Source: Paracidobacterium acidisoli (GTDB lineage Bacteria; Acidobacteriota; Terriglobia; Terriglobales; Acidobacteriaceae). From it: a stretch of DNA of 64,000 nt. Each line of letters starts with the position of its first letter. The stretch's first letter is position 1. Positions 42,406 through 51,882 of this stretch are shown here, in pieces. The stretch covers positions 124,001 through 188,000 of the forward strand of contig NZ_QVQT02000007.1 in assembly GCF_003428625.2 (NCBI RefSeq). Direction: 5' to 3'. Both the position numbers and the translations under genes were made by a program. The notes under the pieces were generated by a model that had not been told where the DNA came from, made no database searches, and was given only the letters and a program-made list of their open reading frames with translations.

Positions 42406-45400
42406 TTAGTGAGCCGTTGTCCGGGCGCTCAGCAGATCCACCGGCCCGATAAGACCGGATGGCATGAGCGGCGAATCGGGCCGGAACGGGCGATAGTCGG
42501 TGAATGTTTGCGTGTGGGCAACACCCGGCTGAAGATCCCCGATCATCCGGTTCGGCCAGAGATTCGTCACCCGGATTTCGATGTGATTCGTTCCGGCATG
42601 AAGGGCCGCCGTAATATCTGTGCGGAAGGGAGGCTTCCACAGGACGCCTCCGGCCTGCTGTCCATTGACGAACACCTCAGCCATCTCCCGCACCACGCCC
42701 AGGTCCAGAAGAATGTGCGATCCGGAACGAATCCACTCCGGCTGAACCGTCACATCCTGCGCATAGGTTGCTGATCCGGAGAAGTACCGCACATTCGGAT
42801 CGGCCGACTCCGTCCACGACGCAAGATGCGTGTCGTGTGTCTGCACAGGAGATCCGTCTGCCATGGGAAACTTCACGCTCCAGTCTTCAGGCAGCACAGC
42901 CAGCGGCTGCGCCTCTGCGAAAAGCGGCGCGGGCGGCGCTGCGCCTCTGCGGAAGACCACGAAGACAGAGCCCACCGGGTCCATGTGTATCGGAACGATG
43001 GTTCTTCCATCCTGCTCGCTGTACATTGCAGCATCGAGGTCGCCAGTGTCCGGATGCCAAAGCTCCGGCACGCGGCCCTGTACGCGAAAGCTCACGTTCA
43101 CGTCGAAGGCATGCTTCTTCTGTGTCGCGACGAAGTAGATATCCGCGTCGTTCGTTGTGCGATGCAGATACACTAGATCATCCGGGCTGGCGCCATTCGG
43201 TATGGCGTACGGAATCTCCGGACCCACGTTGTGCGGAGCATCGTAGCTGAAGTCAGGCAGAACACCCTCTTTGCCAAGAACGCTCTCGATCTCCATGCCG
43301 GTGTACACTCTGCCCCGGCCCAGTGCGTGTTCTGTTCCCGATCCCCACAGCTCATCGGCGATCTTCTGAAATTTCGCGTCGGCATCGGGTCCGCCTTCAA
43401 GGCCTGATGCATGCTCCAGCCGCGGGCTCAGCAGCACCATGCCCGCTTCGACCAGGCTGTGAATCCTCATGATCAGCGCAAGCGACATGCTGTGCACGTC
43501 ATCGGGAATTACCAGCACGCGATACTGCATTCCGCTGGCAAGGCGCAGGCTGCCGTCTCTTACGGTTGCGCCGTGCAGCAGCACATCATCATTCACCCAG
43601 TCGTAGCCATAATGTGCGGGAAGCGCCGGCCGGATCGGCTTCCAGAACGGAACCGTGACCGGCGCGCCATCGCCATAGAAATAGGCCACGTCTGCTGCGT
43701 AGCTTCCCTGCTGCAGCAGATAGGAGCAGCGCGCCAGATACGTGTTCCAGGCCTTTGCCTGCGTGGCCCAGGTGATATTGCGCGTGTAGCTTTGGCCCCA
43801 CGGTCCGAGCGTCAGGCCCGGCCGATGCTCCTTATCGGTGAAGGGCTGATGCACCGACGTGTGAATGACGATGCGGTTGATGCCGCGTGCAAAGTTTTCA
43901 TCGGCCAGCGGCTTCAGATAGAGCGGCGACTCTCCCCACGGCGTTACAAACGGACCCGTCGTGAAGGACTCGGTTGCGGCCAGCGGTTTGCCGTAAATGT
44001 GCGCAGCCGAGCTCGTCTCCTTCACGTCGCTGTAGTGGTTATCGGAATGATCCGGCGGCGGCGTCCAGAATTCGCCCATCGGAATCGTCACCTGGCCTTT
44101 GTTCATCAGACCGTCGCCGGTTGTGGGCAGGCCGGTTCCCATGGCCTCAGCATAAAGGCCGACGCCTCGCGCCTTCATCATCGCGGCGGCATTCCCGTAG
44201 TAGTTATCGGCCAGCATATCTGCGATCGTTCGCCGGAAGTCGCGAAGAAACGCATCGCTCTCTTTGGCGCTGCCGACAATGCGGCCCGTGAGCACCGGCA
44301 GATAAGGCCGCATGTCGTAGCCGCGCCGCTCGCTGAACTCGCGGAACATGGCCTCTGTCCAGTTCTCTTCTCCCGCCTCCCAGCTGTCCATCACAAAGTA
44401 GCGAAAGCTCTTCCCGAAGTATGGCCCGGCCATCGACGAGATCATGTCGATGTAGTGATTGAGATAGTCCGTCACGTCGGCGCGGCTTAGCTTATCTACT
44501 TCGAAACCCGTTGCCTCGCGGGTGGCCGGATGATTCACCTCGCCCTCAAGCGAATAACCGAAGCGCACAATACGCCAGCGGCCCTCCGGCACCTGCCAGT
44601 GCAGCGTTCCGTCCGCCGACATCTTCGATGTCAGATCCACCACGTCCGTCTTGCGAATCACTTCATTCTGCGGTACATCGCGCGTAGGCGTGGAGGCATC
44701 TTCATAGAGCGTGCCGAAGCTGGCCTTGTCCTCCCAATCGTTCACGCGCGGCGTGGAATAGAACCGAAGCTCAGTCAGGCGAATCTCATGCGGAAGCCCC
44801 GGCCTCCGCGGTCCTGCAGGCGGCTTCAGCAGCACGCGGTAGAACTTCGCTTCCGTCTCCGGATAGGTGTAAGTGCGAAGGCTCAGATTCACGGAGCGCG
44901 ATTCCAGCGGACCAGGAAGCTCGACCAGCGTTCTCCATGTCTGCCCATCGTCGCTGGCCTGGACTTCACCATCCGGCAGCGCGCGCGGTCCGAATTTTTG
45001 TGTCGATGCCGCGGCGATCAAAACCGAACTGGTGCGAAACCGCTGCGCAAAGGCGTATTCGATCCAGCCCTCGTTCCGGTTCGGCGGCAGCGGAAGAACA
45101 AATATATCTTTGAAGTGGCCGTCCATCAGCGCCGATGCATCCAGATCGCCGGCACTCGTCGTCACCTTCGGATGCAGATCCGTCATCGCGATTTCCTGAT
45201 CGGGCACCCTGTACGCAATCACCGCCGTGTCCGCATAAAAATCGGGCAGCTCCGGCGATGGTGGCGCGGGGGGCTGCGGCCTTGCTCCTGGCAGCCCGCT
45301 CACAGACGGAATTGTGCCGTCCGGCACCGGAACCAGATCCTGAAATTTTCCATTGTTTCGCGGGGGAGCCGTCAGTCTGCCGCTGTACATCTGCGGACCG

Positions 45401-45882
45401 TGCACCTCTGTCTCGCTCCACACATACTTCTTCATCGCCTGCCCCGGTTTCACCCAGGGACCGCCGCTCTCGCTCCATCCACCGGAAGCCGCCATGCTCA
45501 TCTCCAGGTGCAGACGATCGGCTTCGGCGGCAGCATGCTTCCATGCAGCCTTCCAGTCCGGCGTCATCCACAGCAGCGGCTTGTCCACGAAGACCGGCAC
45601 ACCAAGATCGCCGTCGAACATCTGCATCCCGCCAATCCCTGACCGGCTCATCCATTCGAGATCGGCTGTGATGCCCTGCTGCGTGATGTTTCCATTCACC
45701 CAGTGCCACCACACTCGCGGCTTCGCCGAATCCGGCGGATGAAGAAAATTCTGCGCCAGCGCGTCCTGCGTTTCGGCAGGCGCCGGCTGCGCATGTATGT
45801 TGTTTGTGAACCAGAACAGCAGGCCCAGACACAGGGTTGTAAACACAAAACGCGAGCGGCGGCGGCGAGGATAGAGATTCAT
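42406..45882 (-). CDS. GH106-type alpha-L-rhamnosidase
   Basis: A 1158-residue exported protein with a signal peptide (about residues 10-32, ends NIHAQ). The N-terminal region PRVWWHWVNGNITQQGITAD followed by MSRSGIGGMQMFDGD is characteristic of the GH106/PF17132 alpha-L-rhamnosidase family. The middle has MDSWEAGEENWTEAMFREF with conserved acidic residues. The C-terminal part (about 1040-1130) is a galactose-binding-like beta-sandwich (VREMAEVFVNGQQAGGVLW), as in GH2-like sugar-binding domains. It would release terminal rhamnose from rhamnogalacturonan or plant glycosides. It is divergent from the double esterase at 46063. Confidence 0.85.
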   Translation of the reverse strand: MNLYPRRRRSRFVFTTLCLGLLFWFTNNIHAQPAPAETQDALAQNFLHPPDSAKPRVWWHWVNGNITQQGITADLEWMSRSGIGGMQMFDGDLGVPVFVDKPLLWMTPDWKAAWKHAAAEADRLHLEMSMAASGGWSESGGPWVKPGQAMKKYVWSETEVHGPQMYSGRLTAPPRNNGKFQDLVPVPDGTIPSVSGLPGARPQPPAPPSPELPDFYADTAVIAYRVPDQEIAMTDLHPKVTTSAGDLDASALMDGHFKDIFVLPLPPNRNEGWIEYAFAQRFRTSSVLIAAASTQKFGPRALPDGEVQASDDGQTWRTLVELPGPLESRSVNLSLRTYTYPETEAKFYRVLLKPPAGPRRPGLPHEIRLTELRFYSTPRVNDWEDKASFGTLYEDASTPTRDVPQNEVIRKTDVVDLTSKMSADGTLHWQVPEGRWRIVRFGYSLEGEVNHPATREATGFEVDKLSRADVTDYLNHYIDMISSMAGPYFGKSFRYFVMDSWEAGEENWTEAMFREFSERRGYDMRPYLPVLTGRIVGSAKESDAFLRDFRRTIADMLADNYYGNAAAMMKARGVGLYAEAMGTGLPTTGDGLMNKGQVTIPMGEFWTPPPDHSDNHYSDVKETSSAAHIYGKPLAATESFTTGPFVTPWGESPLYLKPLADENFARGINRIVIHTSVHQPFTDKEHRPGLTLGPWGQSYTRNITWATQAKAWNTYLARCSYLLQQGSYAADVAYFYGDGAPVTVPFWKPIRPALPAHYGYDWVNDDVLLHGATVRDGSLRLASGMQYRVLVIPDDVHSMSLALIMRIHSLVEAGMVLLSPRLEHASGLEGGPDADAKFQKIADELWGSGTEHALGRGRVYTGMEIESVLGKEGVLPDFSYDAPHNVGPEIPYAIPNGASPDDLVYLHRTTNDADIYFVATQKKHAFDVNVSFRVQGRVPELWHPDTGDLDAAMYSEQDGRTIVPIHMDPVGSVFVVFRRGAAPPAPLFAEAQPLAVLPEDWSVKFPMADGSPVQTHDTHLASWTESADPNVRYFSGSATYAQDVTVQPEWIRSGSHILLDLGVVREMAEVFVNGQQAGGVLWKPPFRTDITAALHAGTNHIEIRVTNLWPNRMIGDLQPGVAHTQTFTDYRPFRPDSPLMPSGLIGPVDLLSARTTAH

Positions 45883-46062
45883 GAACCTTCCCTGAATGGC
45901 AGGATGCTGTCCCGAGCCAACCTTATACAGGCCGGACGCATGGTTCCGCCAGTGAATTGTTTCATTACGGAATATCTGCTAGGATTCACTCGCCCATGCG
46001 GCGGGTGATTTTTTATGTGGGAATGCAGCCGCCATTCGGGCCCCGTCAGGAGCAAACAAATC

Positions 46063-48222
46063 ATGCATAGAGTGCCGAGCCTGCCCGGCAAGAGGGCAGC
46101 ATCGCAAACATCTTTCCGGCTGAAGTGGCCGCTGCCACTCGCCCTGTTGTCCTGCTGCCTGTGGCTGGGCGCAGCCGCGTGTCACGCGCAGACGGCCGCT
46201 GCACCTTCCGCGCCGACTTATGAAGACGTGCTGAATCGCATGACGCAGCCGTTCCTCGATCAGCGCCGCGATGAGGTCGCAAAGATTCATACGCGCGCAC
46301 AGGCTGAAGCCCGTCAGGCCGCGGTTCGCGCGACCATTCTCCGGCTCATCGGCGGGCTGCCCGACAATCACGATCCGCTGAACGGACAGGTCGTCGGCAC
46401 GTTGCAGCAGGACGGCTTTCACATCGAGCGCATCATCTACGACAGCCTGCCTGGCTATCACGTCACCGCCAATCTCTACATACCCGATCACGGCCACGAG
46501 CCCTTCCCGGCGGTCGTCGTTCACGCCGGACACGGCCCCTTCGGCAAGCTCGGCGGCTTCGGCATGGGCTCCGTGCTGGCGCGCAACGGAATCGCGGTTC
46601 TGGCTTACGATCCGCTCGGATCGGGAGAGCGTCTTCAGGCGATGAATCCTGCTACCGGCAAATCCTGGGCTGGTCCCGATGAACACTCGCAGGCGCAGAT
46701 TCCCATCTCGCTGACCGGCGATCACGTCTCGCGCTATATGGTGTGGGACGCGATGCGCGGCGTCGATTATCTTGCCACGCGGCACGACATCGACATGAAC
46801 AACATCGGCTCCTTCGGCTGCTCCGGCGGCGGAACGCTCTCCGCATACTTCATTGCTCTCGATACGCGCGTGAAGGCCGGCGCCGTTGCCTGCTACTTAA
46901 CCTCTACCGAAGAGCTTCTCAAATCCATCGGGCCGCAGGACGGCGAGCAGGTGATTCCCAGCTTCACCAAAAGCGGTCTGGACTTTGCCGACTGGGTGGA
47001 GCTGGCTGCGCCGCGCGCCTATGCCATGATCAGCACCACCGAAGATATGTTTCCCTTCGCCGGTGCGCGCGCTACACACGACGAAGCTGCCCGCTTTTAC
47101 TCCCTTTACGGCGCCAAAGACAACCTTCAGTGGTTTACCGGACCCGGTCATCATGGAGCGATACGCCCGCTGATGCCGCAGATCATTTCGTTTTTTATGA
47201 AGCATCTTGCTAACAGCGATGCGCAGCCCGACATGACCGCGCTGCATCCGCCGCCGGCAAAGGAGCTGCTCTGCACCACGACCGGACAGGTGACGACTGC
47301 GCTTCCCGGCAGAACGATCTATGAGATCAACCGGGAAAAGGCAAAGATGGTCGAACCTCCAAAGGCAAATGTCACCAGCCACGCTCAGCTGGCAAAGCTG
47401 CAGACGAGCCTTCGCAGGGAGATCCTCAGGGTCACCGGCATGGAACCTGCCGATCGAAGCATTCCCGCAATCGACTTCACCACCACGGAAAAGCATGACG
47501 GCTATGTGCTGAAGACGGGCATGTTCCACAGCCGCACCGGCCTGCTGCTGCCCGTGCGCATTGCCATTCCGGAAAACGCCGGGCGTCACCCCGCACTTCT
47601 CATGACCGATATTCGTCCGGTCGAGACATGGACGGGATCGGGCAGCGCCTTCGAACAGACTGCGGTCAAAGGATCGGTGGTTCTCGCGCTCACTCCTCTG
47701 CCCTGGCCGAAGAGCACCGATCAGGACCGGCCTACCATGGGCACCATGCTGCCCATGACGTCGCGTGCCTTTCTCATCGGCAAAACATTTGTGGGCATGC
47801 GCGCTGAAGATGATCTCGCGGCCGTCAACTGGCTTGCCGCGCAGCCGCAGACAAACACGCATGATATCTCGGCCTTCGCCGAGGGCTCATCGGGAGTGGT
47901 TCTTCTGCATGCCGCCGTGCTCGACTCCCGCATCGCGGCCATCACCCTCGACCACAGTCTGATCTCTTATCAGTCTGTTGTCGATGTTCCGGTACATCGC
48001 GGCGTCACCGAGTCTGTCATTCCGGGCGTGCTGCTTCACTACGATCTGGATGACCTGATGATCGCCCTTGCACCGCGCCGGCTTACCATTTCGAATCCGG
48101 TGACGGCAGCGGGCGATGTACTCGATCAGGCGGACTTCCGCAGCGCGCTCTCACGCGTTTACGAGGCCGACAGCGCTCTCGGACTCTCCGATCATCTGCA
48201 GTTTCTTCCCTCTGCTCAATAA
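46063..48222 (+). CDS. Exported tandem alpha/beta-hydrolase (acetyl-xylan-esterase-like)
   Basis: A 719-residue protein with a signal peptide (about residues 18-43). The first hydrolase domain (about 90-400) has oxyanion and nucleophile regions VVVHAGHGPFG and GSFGCSGGGTLSAYF, with nucleophile Ser254, and a likely His in TGPGHHGAIRPLM. The second domain (about 490-715) repeats the fold, with FAEGSSGVVLLHAAVLDSRI and a likely second Ser. Relatives are annotated as acetylxylan esterases or dienelactone hydrolases. It may remove acetyl or other ester groups from hemicellulose or pectin. ATG 46063 is used, with AGGAG 11 bases before it; the frame is open 48 bases further. It ends before a strong terminator. 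Confidence 0.8.
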   Translation: MHRVPSLPGKRAASQTSFRLKWPLPLALLSCCLWLGAAACHAQTAAAPSAPTYEDVLNRMTQPFLDQRRDEVAKIHTRAQAEARQAAVRATILRLIGGLPDNHDPLNGQVVGTLQQDGFHIERIIYDSLPGYHVTANLYIPDHGHEPFPAVVVHAGHGPFGKLGGFGMGSVLARNGIAVLAYDPLGSGERLQAMNPATGKSWAGPDEHSQAQIPISLTGDHVSRYMVWDAMRGVDYLATRHDIDMNNIGSFGCSGGGTLSAYFIALDTRVKAGAVACYLTSTEELLKSIGPQDGEQVIPSFTKSGLDFADWVELAAPRAYAMISTTEDMFPFAGARATHDEAARFYSLYGAKDNLQWFTGPGHHGAIRPLMPQIISFFMKHLANSDAQPDMTALHPPPAKELLCTTTGQVTTALPGRTIYEINREKAKMVEPPKANVTSHAQLAKLQTSLRREILRVTGMEPADRSIPAIDFTTTEKHDGYVLKTGMFHSRTGLLLPVRIAIPENAGRHPALLMTDIRPVETWTGSGSAFEQTAVKGSVVLALTPLPWPKSTDQDRPTMGTMLPMTSRAFLIGKTFVGMRAEDDLAAVNWLAAQPQTNTHDISAFAEGSSGVVLLHAAVLDSRIAAITLDHSLISYQSVVDVPVHRGVTESVIPGVLLHYDLDDLMIALAPRRLTISNPVTAAGDVLDQADFRSALSRVYEADSALGLSDHLQFLPSAQ

Positions 48223-48226
48223 CAAA

Positions 48227-48277
48227 GCGGTATCTCTTCGGCATAGTTTGAATAACTCCATGCCGGAGAGATACCGC
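48227..48277. repeat. 18-bp inverted repeat directly after the esterase stop
   Basis: Arms 48227-48244 and 48260-48277 pair over 18 bases with one G-U type mismatch around a 15-base loop. A second small palindrome AGAAGA/TCTTCT follows at 48278-48291. No T run follows directly, so it is more likely a 3' stabilising hairpin or repeat remnant than a terminator. Confidence 0.6.
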
Positions 48278-48305
48278 AGAAGATGTCTTCTGACTCTGTA
48301 GCTGG

Positions 48306-48340
48306 AAAGCCGCGACCCTTATAAGGCGCGGCTTTCTTTT
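48306..48340 (+). terminator. Intrinsic terminator between esterase and GH31
   Basis: Stem AAAGCCGCG/CGCGGCTTT with inner ACCCTTATAAGG, followed by CTTTTT. It serves the plus-strand esterase; the A-rich 5' arm makes some activity for the convergent GH31 transcript possible. Confidence 0.75.
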
Positions 48341-50619
48341 TAGTTCCAGGCGATGGTCGTGTGATCCTTATGCCTGAACTCGACATACGGGCCATCTGCG
48401 CCGTTCTGTACCGTAATCTCCGATCCGTTGACCGAGACCGAATGCACCTTCCCGAAGCGCCAGCGTACTGTCACATCGGCAGGCTTACCCTGAATGGTGA
48501 GGGAGTGCGCGCTGCGCGTAAGATTGCGGCCCTCGAAGTCCGTGATGCCGACTGATCCGGAGTCAGCAGCCTCGGGCAGCAGCTCATAGACACGGCGATC
48601 GTCGAGCGATTTGATCGACGTGTTGCCGCTCTGATCGCCGGGAACCAGCGTCATCACATCTTCCGGAATCTTCGGAATGATCGCAGATGCCCGCGCATAC
48701 AGAGGCAGCGTCTCCAGCGGCGCATCGGCAATGACGATCTTTCCACCCTGCAGCGCTTCACCGGTCCAGTAATTGACCCACTCTCCAGGCGGCAGATACA
48801 CCACGCGCGACGTGTTTTCGTCGATGACCGGAGCCACAAGGAAGTCGGGGCCGAAGAGATATTCGTCTTTCGCCTCCCGCGCGCGCTGATCATTCTGATA
48901 TTCGAGCACGAGAGCGCGCATAATCGGCATGCCCGTGCGGGATGCCTCCTGCGTGGCGGCATAGAGATACGGAAAGAGGCTCATATGCAGCACCGCATAT
49001 TTGCGGTAGTTCCCCAGCGCCTCCGCGCCGTAATCCCAGGGATCGAGGTTAGCCGTGCTGATCGTCTCCATCACCGGCGAGAATGCGCTGTATTCGGTCC
49101 AGCGCATGAACAACCGCGGATCAGGCGTGGAAGCGGTCTTCAGATAACCACCGAGATCGGCGAGCCAGAGCGGCATGCCGCTGAGCCCTGCGCCAAGTCC
49201 GGCCGTAACCACAGTGGGAAGTCCATTCTCAGTGGAGAAGCTGGCTTCGTTGTCTCCACCCCACAGAAATGCCAGGTTGTGATCTCCCACAGTAGCTGAG
49301 CGGATCAGCAGAATGCCGTTGCCGTGAAGTTTCTTTTGAAGCACTTCTTCCACGGCATTGTTGTACAGCACGGTGTACTTATTCCGCATAAGCCGCGGAT
49401 CGGTGCCATCTGCAAATCTCGCGCTGCCCTGAAAGTTTCCTTCCGCGTCGTCGTCCTTGAACCCATCCGCACCCTGTGCAACGACGTTCTCCAGCTGTGC
49501 CTGCCACCACGCTTTGGCTTCAGGGTTGGTGAAATCGATCATCGATCCCTGGCCCTTCCACCATGTAGCGGCATAAGGCTTTCCCGAAGCGTCCTTAACA
49601 AAATAGCCTTTGGCAGCGGCCTCTTTATAATTCGACGACTCCACGTCGATCTTGTCCGCGAACCCCACTTCACCCGGAGTTTTGGTCCTGTTGTTGATCC
49701 ATGAGGTGTGCCACAGGACCAGCTTGTAGCCCTTCTCATGAATATTCCGGATCATCTCAGGAACATCGCTGAATTGCTTTGGGTTAAAGATATAGCTGTT
49801 GTAGCCGGTCGCCCACGGAGAATCGATAAGCACCACGCTGGCAGGCAGGCCAAGATCGCGCGTCTTCTGAATATCTTTTTCTACTTCTGCGTCACTGGGA
49901 TAGTAATCGCGGCTTACCCAGGGAGCGAAGCTCCAGTAAGGAGGAAGAATCGATCGTCCGGCAAGCGCGGTAAATCGATCGAGTATCTTCGGAAATGCAG
50001 GACCGGCGATGAAAACGATGCGAAGCTTCTTCCCCGGAACCGAAACCCACACATCCTCCCGCGAAGTTACATTCAGGTCGAAGGTCGCTTCTGCCGTGGT
50101 ATCGAGCCAGAGACCATATCCGGTAGTGCTCATATAAAACGGAATCGGCTTATATGTATCAGTACCCTTCGCAGCAGGATTGTCCTGCGAGCTGTTCACC
50201 AGAATCTGATGGGCATGATTGAGCGAATTGAACCGTTCACCTAATGCGTAATACCCATCCGCCGCATCATTGACCGCGAACTTCCAGACACCCACCTTCG
50301 GGGCCTCTCCGGTGATCTCCTGCACGCCATCACTCAGCTCGCGTACATGAAGGCTGCCCGTTGAAACCGCCGCACCGTCGAAGGACACATCTTGCAGCAA
50401 CAATTTTGCATCGCCGTCACTGTTCCTTCCCGGTTTAAAGCCAGGCACCGTGAAGGCCAGTGCGTCTGTCTCTCGCTGCACCTGCGCAGCGATGGGTTGC
50501 CCATTCGCTTCTCTTCCACCGTTGTCAGCCGATACATGTGATGCGAGCGCCGGCAGCGCAAGGCTGCACACAAGGATGCCGAGCGGCATCCACTTACTGG
50601 TCCGAATCAATATATTCAT
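48340..50619 (-). CDS. GH31 family glycoside hydrolase (alpha-xylosidase/alpha-glucosidase-like)
   Basis: A 759-residue exported protein, signal peptide about residues 8-27. The N-terminal beta-sandwich (about 35-215) leads to the barrel, with nucleophile Asp390 in GADGFKDDDAEGN and probable acid/base Asp456 in FLWGGDNEAS; the C-terminal beta domains hold PPGEWVNYWTGEALQGG. The GFKxDxxE form of the nucleophile motif is closer to alpha-xylosidases (YicI-like) than to GFWxDMNE alpha-glucosidases, which suits xyloglucan oligosaccharides. No good ribosome binding site precedes the ATG; a second Met at 50589 is possible. It is the last gene of the LacI-linked operon, 30 bases after the unknown gene. 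Confidence 0.9.
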   Translation of the reverse strand: MNILIRTSKWMPLGILVCSLALPALASHVSADNGGREANGQPIAAQVQRETDALAFTVPGFKPGRNSDGDAKLLLQDVSFDGAAVSTGSLHVRELSDGVQEITGEAPKVGVWKFAVNDAADGYYALGERFNSLNHAHQILVNSSQDNPAAKGTDTYKPIPFYMSTTGYGLWLDTTAEATFDLNVTSREDVWVSVPGKKLRIVFIAGPAFPKILDRFTALAGRSILPPYWSFAPWVSRDYYPSDAEVEKDIQKTRDLGLPASVVLIDSPWATGYNSYIFNPKQFSDVPEMIRNIHEKGYKLVLWHTSWINNRTKTPGEVGFADKIDVESSNYKEAAAKGYFVKDASGKPYAATWWKGQGSMIDFTNPEAKAWWQAQLENVVAQGADGFKDDDAEGNFQGSARFADGTDPRLMRNKYTVLYNNAVEEVLQKKLHGNGILLIRSATVGDHNLAFLWGGDNEASFSTENGLPTVVTAGLGAGLSGMPLWLADLGGYLKTASTPDPRLFMRWTEYSAFSPVMETISTANLDPWDYGAEALGNYRKYAVLHMSLFPYLYAATQEASRTGMPIMRALVLEYQNDQRAREAKDEYLFGPDFLVAPVIDENTSRVVYLPPGEWVNYWTGEALQGGKIVIADAPLETLPLYARASAIIPKIPEDVMTLVPGDQSGNTSIKSLDDRRVYELLPEAADSGSVGITDFEGRNLTRSAHSLTIQGKPADVTVRWRFGKVHSVSVNGSEITVQNGADGPYVEFRHKDHTTIAWN

Positions 50620-50649
50620 AAGGAAGTTATCAAATAAATAAAATATGAG

Positions 50650-51882
50650 TTAGTCCATCCATTGCAAAACCTGCTGCATAGTAACCGCCGACGCCGATAC
50701 TGTTCCACGCGGCAGAGAAGGAGAGATTGCCAGTGCCAGCTCGTGCTCTTCAAACCATACGAGGAATCGCGCCTGGTCGGCCCCTGCCAGACGCGCCTGG
50801 TTGATCCAGGTATACCAGGCTCCCATATCCGCGTCGATCAGCGAGCCCTGCGGGTCCATCGCCTGGGTAAAAGGGTTTCGTTTGAGCAGAACACTCATCG
50901 GCGCCATCATTTGTCTTGGACAGAACCTGGCAAGCAGCGTCACAGGCTGCGCCCGCCGCAGAGCTTCGCGCGCACTCCATTGAACAAATGTTGTGCTGAA
51001 GACCTGCGTGCCGGCTCCCTCTGTAAATATGCTGGTCTCAAATTCATGGAGAACGGGATCACCCTGCCTTTCCGAAAAGCCAAGGTCGGCCGGCCCGAGA
51101 GAGGCCATATACGACGTCACCTCTTCCGGTCCTGCCGGCGTCTGCATCTGCGGATTCCCAGCGAAACGGTTCATGAGATTCAGCTCTTTGAACGCAAAAG
51201 CGGCCAGCTCTCTGTACGACATGACCGTGATCCCCTGGGCTTCGCCGCAGTCAGAGCGCGGGGTTCCTCCGTCGATATACCAGTGGGCATAGCGTTCGGG
51301 ATGAGTCTGTGCCCGTTTGTTGACGCAGGCAACGAGCGCGTCGAATGTTCCGGCCGGTTGCACTGCGGTGAACAGAGCGCCATGAGGACGCAGATCGCGA
51401 AAGAGCGTACGGCTTGTCTGCGAAGCGCCGTTTCCAACGATGACAATCGCCAACCGTGGAATGGCCGGAGCCTCGCCATTCAATGCATCCGCAAGGCGCT
51501 CCTCATATTTATGCCCCGCCTCGCGATAGGCATCGATCTGATGCGTGGACCAAAGTGAAGCGCTGAGGCGCTCGTTGAACCGGCGCGGGTTCTGCACCCA
51601 GTCCATCCGGGCCAGATCATCCGGAAGCTCCAGAGCAGCAAACGGAGCCATCAGCGCTGCGAACTCTGCCGCCAGCATCTCTTTCAGAGAATGAAGCTGA
51701 CGGGCAAGCGTCTGCTGCTCGGCGGGAAAGCGCGAGTCATAGTGAATGATCTGAGCGAGCAGGATGGAAAGCAGCGGAACCGGAATCTGCTGCAGCACCG
51801 CCAGATGATCGGCGATGAAAGCCTGCGCCTGCGGGGGATAGTGCGCAAAGCTCTTCACCGTGAGTGTCTGCGGCCGAATCAC
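50650..51882 (-). CDS. Protein of unknown family, coupled to an AlkP-superfamily-like gene
   Basis: A 410-residue protein I do not recognise. It has no signal peptide or membrane helix and looks cytoplasmic and mixed alpha/beta. Visible blocks are IPRLAIVIVGNGASQTSRTL, a nucleotide-binding-like stretch without a true P-loop, HWYIDGGTPRSDCGEAQGIT, and a C-terminal FLVWFEEHELALAISPSLP. Its GTG start overlaps the stop of the upstream gene by four bases (GTGA), so the two products are made together and may interact. The Tat signal on the partner and the lack of one here put them in different compartments unless the partner is folded or loaded by this protein before export; that is speculation. 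Confidence 0.65.
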   Translation of the reverse strand: MIRPQTLTVKSFAHYPPQAQAFIADHLAVLQQIPVPLLSILLAQIIHYDSRFPAEQQTLARQLHSLKEMLAAEFAALMAPFAALELPDDLARMDWVQNPRRFNERLSASLWSTHQIDAYREAGHKYEERLADALNGEAPAIPRLAIVIVGNGASQTSRTLFRDLRPHGALFTAVQPAGTFDALVACVNKRAQTHPERYAHWYIDGGTPRSDCGEAQGITVMSYRELAAFAFKELNLMNRFAGNPQMQTPAGPEEVTSYMASLGPADLGFSERQGDPVLHEFETSIFTEGAGTQVFSTTFVQWSAREALRRAQPVTLLARFCPRQMMAPMSVLLKRNPFTQAMDPQGSLIDADMGAWYTWINQARLAGADQARFLVWFEEHELALAISPSLPRGTVSASAVTMQQVLQWMD

